A stretch of DNA of 64,000 nucleotides from Euphorbia lathyris (taxonomy: Eukaryota; Streptophyta; Magnoliopsida; Malpighiales; Euphorbiaceae). The stretch is from the NCBI RefSeq assembly GCF_963576675.1, contig NC_088917.1:78168610-78232609 (forward strand). Reading direction: 5' to 3'. Below, piece by piece: positions 22,675-33,269 of the stretch (position 1 is its first letter; each line of letters starts with the position of its first letter). The position numbers and the translations under genes were made by a program. The notes under the pieces are model-generated. The model searched no databases and was not told the DNA's origin. It saw only the letters and a program-made list of their open reading frames with translations.

Positions 22675-23246
22675 TCATGGTAACGCTTCCTTACCTAATA
22701 ATGCCAAATCCCTAACCTTGAACAATGTGTTGCATGCTCCCCAAAATAATTAAAAACCTTATCTCTGTGCGGAAATTTACTGTTGAAAATAACGTGTCTA
22801 TGGAGTTTGATCCTTTTGGTTTCTCTATAAAGGACTTGCTCACGGGGATCCCTATTATGAGATGTAATACCACCGGTGACCTTTATCCAGTAACTTCATC
22901 TGCGTCGTCCTCCTCTTCTAGTTTTGCTGTTTTTAATTTATCACCGTCTCTTTGGCATAATCGTTTGGGCCATCCTGGTTCTCATGTTTTCAATATTCTT
23001 AAGAACAATAATTTTATTCCTTCTCATAACAATTTGGATGCTTCTATTTGCAAATCGTGTATACTTGGGAAACAAATTAAGTTACCTTTCGTTGATTCCA
23101 GTAATAATTCATGCATGCCCTTTAATATTATTCATAGTGATGTGTGGACCTCTCTAGTTTTAAGCACTAGTGGTTATCGATATTACGTGCTTTTCATAGA
23201 TGATTATACTAATTTCTCAATTAAACCATCCTTTGTGTTCCGATGT
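22675..23246 (+). pseudogene. copia E GAG-pre-integrase and integrase N-terminus
   Basis: Features are KNLISVRKFTVENNVSMEFDPFG, the zinc-binding LWHNRLGHPGSHVFNIL with CKSCILGKQ, the first part of the integrase core (HSDVWTS) and FIDDYTNF. Homology can be followed in a shifted frame to about 23246 (HPLCSDVF), where element F begins. About 30 codons including the second catalytic aspartate are missing between here and 26238. Confidence 0.8.
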
Positions 23247-23948
23247 TTTTATTTTTAACGACAAATAACGGAACTTTAATCAATTTTCAAAGGAGGTAGT
23301 GCGTCGGAATACATTTAAGAGTCAATAAATTAGTTTAATTATTTTGTTGTTTATTTAATTTTTATTTTTGTTTTTTTTAGTGCAAAACAAACTGAAAGTG
23401 CGGGGTTGCACGGCCCTCAGCATTATTAAAATGACGTTTATTCCAAAAACGTCGCAAAAGAAAAAGAAAGAAAAACAAAAACAAAAATAAAGGTAAAGTT
23501 AACTTTAAAGAAGGGCCCAGATGGTCTGGTCCCCACGCGGGGCGTACCTGAGAGGGCGTCCCGCGCAAAAGGTGCTTTTTAAGCACGTTGGGGCCAGAGA
23601 CATAAACACGCGGGGCGCACTTGGAGAGGCGCCTCGCGTGTTCCTGTCTCTGGACAATTTATTTATTTAGCAGGTGGGGCACGCGGGGCGTAAAAGGGAT
23701 ACGCCCCGCGTGAACGTTATTAACTCACGCAAAAACAAAAATAACAAGTACGGTGTGCGGGGTGTATAGGTATGTATGCCCCGCGTGGCATATTTTCTTT
23801 TGGATAAAGTGGGATTTGTTTTTTTTTATTTTAAAAGGAATGACATACGTAAAATAAAAGTTGGGAAAGAAAACTCCCTTATTCGAGCTTGGGTTGCCTC
23901 CCAAGAAGCGCTACGTTATAGTCGGTGAGCTCGACTTAGCATTTCCCA
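23247..23948 (-). other. non-coding part of element F
   Basis: No supported gene. The stretch holds poly(A/T) tracts and at 23535-23790 about six GC-rich words related to ACGCGGGGCGT. The short frames here are by-products of base composition. Confidence 0.5.
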
Positions 23949-24485
23949 CTAGGTGTATGCTTCCATTCGCGTGAGAAATGCAAATTCTTGAATAAACAAT
24001 CCGTACCTACAAAACGGATTGTTAGCTTCAAAGAAATTTAACAAAAACCAAAAACTATATTTACAAAAATTATTGAAGAGTTTAGTTTGCTCCCTTTTCG
24101 ACTCCTTCGGTAGTTCAAAAAGGGTGAAAAATTCAGATGGAACCTCGAACTCTTCTAGCTTTGGATTTATTTCCATGGGTTCACACATGACCGGCTTATC
24201 GATTAGGATTTCTGGCTCCTCGCAGTTGAGACAACCTACATGATTTGGGGATTCCTCTTGAGAGGGCTCAATTAACTCGACCTCTACATGTTGATCACCC
24301 GGATTGGTGTCTCGAATTGATTCGTCCGCGGTTGAATCGAGACGAAACGTCAATCTAGCGATTTGATTTCCCAAATCCCTGCAATATGCCTCATTGTTAG
24401 ATAATCTCACTTGAATATCTTTAAGCATAGAGATTACCACATCGAATTGCGAGGACGATTGTTGGTGCGAACATTCGTCGCCCAT
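23949..24485 (-). CDS. hypothetical gag-like protein of element F
   Basis: The ATG at 24485 lies about 150 bp after the primer site, where gag should start. The 178 residues include a helical N-terminus (FDVVISMLKDIQVRLSNNEA), an acidic middle rich in E and P, and a phenylalanine-rich end (FWFLLNFFEANNPF). I see no zinc knuckle and no capsid motif, so the name is positional only. Downstream, near 23876-23905, is TTGGGTTGCCTCCCAAGAAG, which I recall as frequent in plant Athila- or LARD-like elements. Confidence 0.45.
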   Translation of the reverse strand: MGDECSHQQSSSQFDVVISMLKDIQVRLSNNEAYCRDLGNQIARLTFRLDSTADESIRDTNPGDQHVEVELIEPSQEESPNHVGCLNCEEPEILIDKPVMCEPMEINPKLEEFEVPSEFFTLFELPKESKREQTKLFNNFCKYSFWFLLNFFEANNPFCRYGLFIQEFAFLTRMEAYT

Positions 24486-24633
24486 GAGATCGTCCCACAG
24501 ATGACAACTATAATACCATGGAAAAGATTATTAGTACGAAATAAAATAAATTATTCACAAAAAGAAAGCAATATTTACAAATGCTTAAACTAACAACAAA
24601 ACGTTTTTGTCTAATATTGTAGGAAATTATAAA

Positions 24634-24651
24634 TCCCCGGCAACGGCGCCA
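24634..24651 (-). promoter_or_regulatory. primer-binding site of element F
   Basis: On the minus strand TGGCGCCGTTGCCGGGGA lies six bases after the LTR end. It is complementary to the 3' end of a tRNA, probably aspartate tRNA, as in Tat/Athila-type elements. Confidence 0.8.
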
Positions 24652-24657
24652 AAAACT

Positions 24658-26237
24658 TGATGTAAGTTTTTGTCTAGCGGTGTGTTTACGGATGTAGTGT
24701 GATATGAGTGTGCTATGGGACTATGGATGTGGTCTTTCTACTTGCTCTAAATTCACTAGACGCAACGACTACTTAGGGGCAAGTGTACCCCGTCGTATCA
24801 AGTAATAATCCGGTTAAGACCGGGTATCGAATCCGCGGGATTTATAATTACAAGTATTAGACGACTCGGTTTCGTATGTTATTTAAGCGGTGATTACTTT
24901 GGGGTAAAGTAAGACACAACTACAAACTACTCCTAACTATGGTGAGACAGATTTATGTAGCAAATACTCTGCGAAGTGCAATGGTGACGATAAGTTATAA
25001 ATATGACAAACAAAGACTCTGAATATATAGATTAATGGTCTACTCTTGCAAAGACGACTACGTGTAGTTCGACCGATCCATGAGGTACTTAGACTACGTG
25101 ATTCCTAGTCAAGGCGTGTCTAATGCTGGGGATCAGAAACTAGGGCCCGTAAGTTCCATGGTGTGTCAATTCCTACGGTTTCTGGAACGTCACTTCCGGT
25201 AAGGCAACACCTATATGAATCCCTAAAGATAGCCCGAATGGCGTTGGAAATCGCGTTCCCCTACACAATAGTCAATTATAAGTATCAAAGCAAGTAATAA
25301 ACATTAACACGTATATAGAAACGGAAATTGCAAATCATATATTATAAATATGGAGAATAAAAATGATGAATACAACCAAGCCTAGTACATAGGAAGAGTG
25401 CAAGCTAGTTAGCAAGCGAAGAGGGAAGAATCGACCCTCGGAACTAGCCAACCGGACTCAAGGCCGTCGCTTAGGACTTGGAGGTGGAACTCTCGAGCTT
25501 GGTGACGAATGATGGAGCAGAATGTTGATGGAACGCCGGAATAACCGAACAAGCTCTCGAGGTGGGAGAGTTTTATTACATAAACCGAATCTAAAACCAA
25601 AACTATACAACAACTATAAGGTGAAGGTAGGAGATAGATAGTAGAAGGTAGTCCTGGGTGTCTAAATGAGTGCTAGCCACTCTTATTTATACATCAACCC
25701 AGGGGTAGAATTGTAACTTCATAAGGTACAAGTATGGAGCAACATTATTTGGTGCAGAAATCCCATGATACGCCCCGCGTATGGTGATACACGCCCCGCG
25801 TATATGATGATACGTCCTGCGTAAAGGATGATACGCCCCGCGTATGGAGAGTTGACTCCGGGAGACAATGCAGTCTGACTTTCAGGATTAGGCCAATCAT
25901 TTCCGACATGTGTCATACGCCCCGCGTATGCTGAGTCATTTCCACATGGTGCCTGCGGATAAGGCAATTATTTCTGACACCATGTTTTACGCCCCGCATA
26001 TTTGAGTAGATTTTCACTCCTTCCTCGTACCTGAAATACAAATCTTGAGAGCCGAGTTAGCTTGACATTTTATTCTCTAAATTTAACTAAAAATAAAGGA
26101 AATTAACCGAAAGTAAGGAATTTATTTTTATTTTGTTATTTTATTAAAACACTCTATTTTTGTAATTAAACTTATTTATTTCTTCTAAATTTAAACCGTA
26201 AATCACGCTAAAAGATAGGGACGAAACGCCCCTATCA
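24658..26237 (-). repeat. LTR of element F (about 1580 bp)
   Basis: On the minus strand it starts TGATAGGGGCGTTTCG and ends CTTACATCA. A TATAAATA box is at 25684-25691. Upstream of it in transcription (25770-25995) are six ACGCCCCGCGTA-type words. The adjacent copia E sequence resumes at 26238. Confidence 0.72.
25770..25995 (-). promoter_or_regulatory. CGCG-word cluster in element F LTR
   Basis: Six near-identical TACGCCCCGCGTA words (one with TCCTGCG, one ending GCATA) lie just upstream of the TATA box of this unrelated LTR. They match the words in gypsy D and G. A second, looser cluster lies at 23535-23790 inside the same element. Confidence 0.55.
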
Positions 26238-27454
26238 ACTCTCAATTTCATAGTTTTTGTCAAACTCATGGCATGCAATTTAGATTCTCATGTCCACATA
26301 CCTCTCCTCAAAACGGCAAGGCTGAACGAACAATTCGAACAACCAATAACATGCTTCGCACTCTTCTCACTCACGTTTCCGCCCCTTTAACTCTTTGGCC
26401 TCATGCTCTTGCTCATGCCACTTACCTTCTCAATATTCTTCCTCACAAAACTCTAGGATTCGTTTCTCCCACACAAACTCTCTACCATCGCGCTTCTAAT
26501 TATAGTCATCTTCGTATCTTCGGTTGTCTATGTTACCCCTCAATTCCTTCCACTTCCCACAACAAACTTCAACCTCGTTCTCTATCTTGTGTCTTCTTAG
26601 GGTACCCGTTAAATCACCGAGGATACAAGTGCTACGATCTCTCAACTCGTAAGATCATCATTTCTAGGCACGTTATTTTTGACGAATCACAATTTCCCTT
26701 CCAAGCCCAAACTGCCGTATGTAATCCTACACGCCCTCCCTTACCTGATGGGCTCTCCTTGCCCCTGGCCCAGCCCATTCCCCTTCGCCCCACAGATCCA
26801 CATAACCCAGCCCATCCCCTTACCCACACCACCACCCAGCCCCATATCTGGCCCCCTTCCCACACGCACCCCTTCTTCCACTCCCACCCCAGGCCCATCC
26901 GGCCCTTCCTCTGCCTCGGCCAAACACCACACAGCCCAGCTCCACCCTCCCCCACGTCCCTGCTGCCTTCTCCTCAATCTTCCACCTCCCCTACCTTGAC
27001 CGACCCAAGCCCATCTCCCGAGCCTCAACCCATACCACCACCATCTCATTCCATGCGGACCCGAGCCCAAGATGGCATATTTAAACCTCAACGCCGCCTT
27101 AACCTTCATACACAAACCATTTCTCCTATTCCAGCAAATCCCTCCATTGCATTACGAGATCCCAATTGGAAACAAGCCATGACTGAAGAGTATAAAGCTC
27201 TTATTGAAAATAAGACGTGGGTCCTCATACCTCGTCCCTCTAATGCTAATGTTCTTCGTAGTTGGTGGATTCTCAGGCACAAATTTAATGCAGATGGAAC
27301 TTTTGAACGCTACAAAGCTCGGCTAGTGGGAAATGGTTTGAATCAGCTTGTTGGGGTTGATTGTGGTGACACATTCAGTCCAGTTGTGAAGCCTGTGACA
27401 ATTAGAGCCGTCTCAGCATTACACTCTCTAAACGTTGGAGCGTACATCAGTTAG
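26238..27454 (+). pseudogene. copia E integrase C-terminus and RT start
   Basis: Resuming after F, the frame encodes SQFHSFCQTHGMQFRF and SPQNGKAERTIRTTNN (the catalytic glutamate region), the integrase C-terminus (FGCLCYPS, RHVIFDESQFPF), and a very proline-rich linker (26690-27050). RT follows (NWKQAMTEEYKALIENKTW, FERYKARLVGNGLNQ). A 1-base shift near 27440 ends the frame. The GC-rich linker produces long spurious frames on the other strand. Confidence 0.87.
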
Positions 27455-27456
27455 AC

Positions 27457-28676
27457 GTGAAAAATGCCTTTCTTCACGGTGACCTTCATGAGACCGTCTA
27501 CATGCATCAACCATTGGGGTTTCGGGACCCCGCTCATCCTGAACATGTCTGTCTGCTCCAGAAATCACTTTATGGTCTTAAACAAGCTCCACATGCATGG
27601 TATCAACGGTTTGCTACTTTTCTCTCCACCCTAGGTTTTTCTCACAGTACCTCTAGTCACTCTCTCTTTATGTTTCGAGGAGGCCGTGAGATAGCTTACT
27701 TGCTCTTGTATGTAGACGACATTATCCTTACTGCCTCTTCTGATGCTCTCCGGCTATCTATCATCAAGAAACTGAGTTCAGATTTGCTATGAAGGATATG
27801 GGTCCTTTGCACTACTTCTTAGGGATTTCTGTCTTGCAGCACCCGGGCTCTATTTTTCTCTCCCAAAAGAAGTATGCCTCTGAAATTATAGCAAAGGCCG
27901 GTCTCTCCTCTGCAAATTCTTGTACTACTCTAGTTGACACCAAATAGAAGCTCAGTCTCTCTTCAGGATCTCCCTATCATGGTCCAACCGAGTATCGCAG
28001 TCTGGATGGGGCTTTACAGTACTTGACACTCACCCGCCCTGATATCAGCTATGCAGTTCAGCAAGTGTGCCTGTTCATGCATGATCCAAAAACTCAACAT
28101 ATGGCTGCCATCAAAAGAATTCTTCGTTATGTCAAGGGAACTATGAACTTCGATCTTACAATGACAGCCTCCTCTCTGGATTCTCTGGTCTCCTATACTG
28201 ATGCGGATTGGGGCAGCTGTCCGAACACGCGCCGCTCGACTTCAGGATACTGTGTTTTCCTGGGAGATAATCTTCTGTCTTGGTCTGCTAAACGCCAACC
28301 TAGACTTTCTCGCTCCAGTGCCGAAGCTAAGTATCGTGGGGTGGCCAACGTCATGTCGGAAACCTGCTGGATTCGCAATCTTCTTCTTGAACTTCACTGC
28401 CCGATTCGAAAGTCCACTTTGGTATATTGTGACAATATGAGTGCAGTTTATCTCTCCGGTAATCTTGTACAACATCAGCGTACGAAACACATCGAAATGG
28501 ACATTCACTTTGTTCGAGAGAAGGTTGCTAAAGGAGAGGTGCGGGTACTCCATGTTCCTTCGCGACATCAAATTGTAGACATCTTCACTAAAGGCCTTCC
28601 ACAAGTGCTTTTTGATGACTTCAGGTCTAGTCTCAACGTTCGTCCTCCTCCCGTTTCGACTACGGGGGTGTATTAG
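27457..28676 (+). pseudogene. copia E RT core and RNase H
   Basis: The RT continues (KNAFLHGDLHETVY, YGLKQAPHAWYQRF, LLLYVDDIILTASS; YVDD intact) to a frameshift near 27785. RT end and connection follow (MKDMGPLHYFLGIS, an in-frame TAG near 27946). RNase H is from 28023 (SYTDADWGSCPNTRRSTSGY, RSSAEAKYRGVA, ending near the polypurine tract). SSAEAKY replaces the usual AEAEY acidic residue. The order and ends are complete, but frameshifts make it non-functional. Confidence 0.88.
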
Positions 28677-28809
28677 ATATGTATATATTGTATTTTGATG
28701 TATTTACTCTAGCATTATTATAGGCACAATCATAGGCCTTTACAGTTGTATTTTTGTGTATAAATACACACTTTCATATCAATGAGAACTCAATCATTCA
28801 ACTCTATCA
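28671..28809 (+). repeat. 3' LTR of copia E
   Basis: The 139-bp copy of 21136-21274 is preceded by the purine-rich GACTACGGGGGTG and followed by the GCGGT duplication. Confidence 0.92.
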
Positions 28810-28814
28810 GCGGT

Positions 28815-28903
28815 ATCGAAAGCATGAGCAAAAGGATTTCCAGGCAAATCAGGAGACAAAGTTTGAGAGTTTGAGGAAGAAAATGAATTGAAATAAGAGT
28901 ATT
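28815..28903 (-). pseudogene. possible captured exon in the MULE, continued at 21097-21135
   Basis: On the minus strand, with copia E removed, a frame of about 42 codons (EYSYFNSFSSSNSQTLSPDL...) is bounded by an acceptor-like GGATAAG and a donor-like CAG/GTTTC. It looks more like a plastid- or mitochondrion-targeted N-terminus than random AT-rich DNA, but I do not recognise the protein. Other frames across the same stretch are also open, so this is only a candidate. Confidence 0.25.
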
Positions 28904-30414
28904 CTTATCCAAAGTGGATAAAAATATTTAGATTTGAAAGATGAAAGAAAAATGTGTCAAATACGTTAATGAATCTCTTTAAAAGGGCTAGATTGGTAAT
29001 TAGCCCAATTAACAAACATATTGATTGCCTCGTTAAAGCATGCTCTGATTTTATTTATACTATGTTACTATATTTTAATAAATTGTGATGAATCACGAAT
29101 ACTAGGTTTTAAAATTTATATTTTTTGGTAAACAGTTTTAAAATTTATATTATTTATTTATAGTCACATGATTTTATGCTGAATATGCCAAAACTGACAT
29201 TTTATGTAATGAGAAATTCACAATAATTGAGATTGAGTCTTTCTATAGATTACCCAATTAATGGCATACCATTCTATAATAAGTAAAATAAAAATAGAGA
29301 AAATATGGCAGGTTGAGATGTCGAAAAATTAATTATTAATATTTTCGCATGTTATTTTAAAATGTGTTGCTGATAATTGGTTACTTGATTCTGCTTACGT
29401 ATTGAAAATACTTTAATAATCCGATGTCGTGGATAATTAACTTATAAAATAGTAACGTAGATTAGAGGGGGTTGGAGTCACGTTCTGATACCTAAGTCAG
29501 TTTATGATGAAAGGATTTTGAATAATAAAAGTAAAACCCGAGATCCTAAATGGCTATAGCTTCCCAAATCCCATTAGATGTTCATATTCTTCTCCGTATA
29601 TCATCCAATTTCTTTCATTTCCCAAATGAAAGGCCCATCCCATATCCTATATTAATGATATTGATGCTTTTAATTATTTTTTTTATATAGAAAGTTGGCA
29701 AAAAGCAGGGACGGAGCCAGCTCAGAGATTGGGGGCCGGAGCCTAAGGATGTAATAGAGTCGAGCCGAGTTTTGGCCTGCTCAAGCTCGGCTCGCTATAA
29801 AATTAACGAGCCGAGTCCAAACCGAGCTTTAGTTTGCTCAACAAGCTTGTTTCAAGCCCAAAATCCTCTTTGGACTTGATTTATTAAAAAAATTATCTAA
29901 CCATGAATTGTTTGTGCGTAAATTGTTAATTATATTGTGAAGTTTGCTCGCAAATAACTCTTTAATTGTGTACATAAACAAGCCCACAAGCATAATTCGT
30001 GAATAAATAAACAAGATACTTACAAATAGTTCGTCTATTACTCATTTATTATGTTTGTGAACGAACTCATCTAGTATAAAATGAAATAATATTAAATTTA
30101 GATATTTGTGAACTAAGACCATCTCTAACGGTGTTCTCTATTTAGCCTACTCTATCTTCATTTTTCTCTACTATATCTTTAAATATAGAGTTGCTACAGT
30201 AAAAGTTCTCCAACCATATACTCTATTTTACCAACTCTTTAAAACTTTTATTATTATTATATTCATTTTTCACATAACATTTATATACTTTATATTATTA
30301 ATCAAAATATATCCATTTATTAATTATTATCATGTTTTATAATTTACTATTTTTATTTTAAACTAAATAATTAAATGATAATTATTAAAATCAATAATTA
30401 ATAATTCAATTAAT

Positions 30415-30600
30415 TATTATTATTATTAATTTGAAATATAATTTTATAAAATTTGAAAAAATATAAGATTTAACACGAACAAAGAAATACATTAAAAAAA
30501 TTAAAACATTACAATAACACTAAAGAGAAATTACATTAAAAAAACTAATCAAAAACACTAAAGAAAAGTATATTAATCTAATACAACACACATAAATTAA
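30415..30600. repeat. internal direct repeat of Harbinger, left
   Basis: TTTGAAATATAATTTTATAA followed by AACACGAACAAAGAAATACA is repeated at 31683-31860 with few differences. The two copies bracket the unrecognised coding segment. The left flank 30130-30414 is AT-rich with no gene. Confidence 0.8.
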
Positions 30601-30609
30601 AAAAACACA

Positions 30610-31489
30610 TTAATCCCTCATATCAATCCCAACAGACTGCTCGGTCTCGAAAATCTCTACAGCTTCATGGATTGTGTCGATATAATCAGATGGAAGACTT
30701 GCCCATGGTGTTTCAGCACGTCCCCATACTTCACTGCAATTGTTTTTCTGCGCACTTGCTCGTTGGAGAGAAATAGATGCACCACGAAGAGATTGCCAAT
30801 TTGCACATAAAGAGGTTGGATAAGCACCATGAAGCTCATGAAATGTAGTAGACGGTGTCACTTTTAGAAAAAATATTACAGAAATATTTTTCCTTTGTGT
30901 ATAGTTTGCTCTAAAAACCCTCGTGTTTTCAAACAACAATCGAGAAAAATGTGCATTCCATGCATCAAGTGGCATAAACCATTTCATAAATGTTTGTACA
31001 TTAGCAGGAATAGTACCCCCACAAAGACCATCACACCATTCAGATAAAGAAAATTACATTGGTATGTAATGCATGTAGCATAAGAACCAACACATGTGCA
31101 TTGAGCTCATGGGGAAACTCTCCCCTTATTGGAAGTTTGAAACAAGACATAAACGGGAAATCGGGATGAAACATTTCCGGTTGAATAAATGTTTGTCCGT
31201 AAGAGCGGACAACATCATATTGATATTCAATCATCTTTTGAGTACACTTAGACTGATTGAGGGTTGTGATGATGCTATATATTTCATGGGGAAGTTTGAT
31301 GGATCCATTTTCACAAGTGGGTGATAATGAAGGCTGGGATGGGTGAGTCTTATAGATAGCATAAATCTCACTATCCCATGTGCTATCTACAGAATCATTA
31401 CAGAACCCACTATCCCATGTCTTATCTACAGAATTATTACAGAACCCACTATCCCATGTGATATCCTTTGGAATCATTACAGAAACCAC
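30610..31489 (-). pseudogene. unrecognised coding segment inside Harbinger
   Basis: Two minus-strand frames, 31040-31489 and 30610-30987, join after a one-base shift near 31030 (HTNVIFF / LSEWCDGLCGGTIPANVQTF). The N-terminal part has 13-residue repeats (TWDSGFCNDSVDS type) encoded by the 39-bp minisatellite. The middle (YGQTFIQPEMFHPDFPFMSC) and end (MKWFMPLDAWNAHFSRLLFE) look like real protein but I do not recognise the family. It lies between two direct repeats, so it may be a captured host fragment or part of a second transposon. Confidence 0.4.
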
Positions 31490-31672
31490 TATCCCATGTG
31501 CTATCTACAGAATTATTACAGAACCCACTATCCCATGTGATATCCTTGGGAATCATTACAGAACCCACTATCCCATGTGCTATCTACAGAATTATTACAG
31601 AACCCACTATCCCATGTGATATCATTGGGAATCATTACAGAACCCACTATCCCATGTGATATCTACAGAATT
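31370..31672. repeat. 39-40 bp minisatellite, about 7.5 units
   Basis: The unit ACTATCCCATGTGCTATCTA... recurs at about 31370, 31409, 31448, 31488, 31527, 31567, 31606 and 31646. Two sub-types alternate (CTATCTACAGAATTATT and GATATCCTTGGGAATCATT). On the minus strand it encodes 13-residue repeats. Confidence 0.85.
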
Positions 31673-31682
31673 ATTATTATTA

Positions 31683-31860
31683 ATTTGAAATATAATTTTA
31701 TAAAATTTGAAAAAGATATAAGATTTAACACGAACAAAGAAATACATTAAAAATAATTAAAACATTACAATAACACTAAAGAGAAATTACATTAAAAAAA
31801 ACTTAAACAATCAAAAACACTAAAGGAAAGTACATTAAAAAAAAGTAAAACATTTCAAAA
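31683..31860. repeat. internal direct repeat of Harbinger, right
   Basis: Second copy of 30415-30600. It is followed by the 3' end of the transposase gene. Confidence 0.8.
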
Positions 31861-31991
31861 ACAATAAACATTACAACATTAATGAAAAAACAAAGAACTA
31901 GTTATATGGAATTGCCACGAAACTTCCACAAATGCTCCACCAAAGCATTTCGAAGTTCAAAATGTGCAGTTTTGTCCTTCATTTTCTTATG

Positions 31992-33030
31992 TCATTGAAG
32001 GAAATTACGAAAATAGGCCTCCTCATCGTGCACATTTTCAACTGTTGGTGTTGGAGCAACAACTGAATCCATGACCGGTGCACGCAAATCACGTTCATCT
32101 TCAATAATCATATTATGCAGAATAATACATGTTTTCATAATATCATGGATGACTTGTTTACGCCAGTAGCGTACCGGCCCTGCAACAATGGCAAATCGGC
32201 TTTGTAACACTCCAAATGCATGCTCAACATCTTTTCTACAGGCTTCCTGCTTCATAGCAAAATACATTTTCTTTTGATCTCGAGGCTCGTGAATTGTTTG
32301 AATAAGTGTGGACCATTTCGGATATATTCCATCAGCCAAATAATAGCCCATGTTATATTATTTGCTTTCAATAACATAATTAGCAAGAGGAGCTATACCA
32401 TTAGCCAGATTAGAAAACAAATGAGATGAACCTAATACGTTGATATCATTGTTGCTCCCCGGCATACCAAAGTACGCATGCCAGATCCATAGATCGTAAT
32501 CAGCTACTGCTTTTAGAATTATAGTTGGTTTTCCAGAACGCCCTGCAAATTGTCCGGCCCAAGCTGTTGGGCAGTTTTTCCATTTCCAGTGCATACAATC
32601 CAAGCTCCCCAACATTCCTGGAAAACCACGTTGTTCACCAATATGGAGTAGCCTTGTTATGTCATTGGCATTTGGTTCTCTTAAATACTGGTCCGAGAAA
32701 ATCTCTACAATAGCACGGCAGAATCGCTTCACACTTTCAATTGCGGTAGACTCGCCTATTTTGATATATTCATCTGTTGCATCAGCCGGTACACCATATG
32801 CCAGGATTCGAGAAACAGCAGTTGCTTTTTGCATCGTCGATAATCCAAGTCTACCTGTAGCATCACGTCGTTGTTGGAAGTAACCATCATGATCCTTCAC
32901 TATATTAATGATACGAAGAAAAAGGCTACGAGACATTCGAAATCGACGACGAAAATATTCTTCATTGAATACTGGCTCCTCATTAAAATAATCCATATGA
33001 AGTTGGCGATCTGCAAGAAAAGGTTTGATC
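31992..33030 (-). pseudogene. Harbinger transposase (HARBI1-like DDE)
   Basis: The frame runs from about 33030 (DRQLHMDYFNEEPVFNEE) through RRRFRMSRSLFLRI, ILAYGVPADATDEYIKIGES, GSLDCMHWKWKNCP (first catalytic D), PGSNNDINVL (second D) and VEHAFGVLQSRF (catalytic E), and ends ...AYFRNFLQ. A single in-frame TAA at 32358-32360 splits it between the second D and E, where the family usually has glutamine or histidine before YNMGYYLADG. The N-terminus is missing: the usual 40-60 residues before DYF are absent and the first candidate start is not ATG. The enzyme would cut and paste the element; this copy is inactive but has all three catalytic residues. Confidence 0.88.
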
Positions 33031-33269
33031 AACGGGAACGTCGTTTAGTAGTCATGCAAGAAAATAGTATATTGATGCAAAATCCAAATTCAATCCCGGA
33101 TCCACTTTTACGTGCTCAGCTTCTACAAAGTAAAAATGATATTTATGCAAGAAGATTGGCGGAAACGCAAGCTACTCAATCACAACCACCACCTACCACA
33201 GCTGATTTTGAATTTTCCGGGGTTTTCAAAAATCTTGGTGGAAGTGGAAATGATTTAGGACCTTATTGA
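33013..33269 (+). pseudogene. fragment of Harbinger second protein (ORF1-like)
   Basis: A plus-strand frame (KKRFDQRERRLVVMQENSIL...) ends at TGA near 33267-33269. It is helical and then glutamine/proline-rich, like the C-terminus of the Myb/SANT-type accessory protein of plant Harbingers. It abuts the truncated transposase head to head. The Myb domain is not present. I infer that one deletion removed both N-termini and the shared promoter. Confidence 0.5.

Larger units (their letters stand above)
23247..26237 (-). mobile_element. gypsy-like element F, truncated, inside copia E
   Basis: On the minus strand there is one complete LTR (24658-26237), a primer site, a gag-like frame (23949-24485) and non-coding DNA to 23247, where the element stops abruptly. 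The 3' LTR and any polymerase are missing, together with about 100 bp of copia E integrase. A deletion across the junction is the simplest explanation. The primer site TGGCGCCGTTGCCGGGGA is typical of plant Tat/Athila-type gypsy and of large non-autonomous LARD elements. Confidence 0.75.
21136..28809 (+). mobile_element. Ty1/copia retrotransposon E, split by element F
   Basis: Two 139-bp LTRs (21136-21274 and 28671-28809) differ at about four sites. Target duplication GCGGT is exact (21131-21135 and 28810-28814). Without F (2991 bp) it is about 4.7 kb. It has a primer site, polypurine tract GACTACGGGGGTG before the 3' LTR, and gag-pol in copia order, with stops and at least three frameshifts. 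LTRs begin TATTAGATATG rather than TG. Confidence 0.93.
20651..29006. mobile_element. 677-bp MULE split by copia E
   Basis: An exact 9-bp target duplication AATTAACAA flanks the element (20642-20650 and 29007-29015). The ends are inverted repeats of roughly 75 bp (GGGCCAATACTAAGATCTAA on the left; GGGCTAATTACCAATCTAGC on the right, reverse-complemented). Both then share CATTAAC-TATTTGACAC and CTTTCAT. Removing copia E and one GCGGT copy leaves 677 bp, too short for a mudrA transposase. It is thus a MITE-like or Pack-MULE-like element. Confidence 0.8.

Noticed and set aside
26632..27115. Long minus-strand frames opposite copia E, rich in G, W and R
   Set aside because: They are shadows of the proline-rich GC-rich linker on the plus strand. 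No domain or start context supports them.
31370..31672. Regular 39-40 bp repeats resembling a CRISPR array
   Set aside because: There are no unique spacers. The units are contiguous and alternate between two sub-types. It is a minisatellite in a plant transposon.
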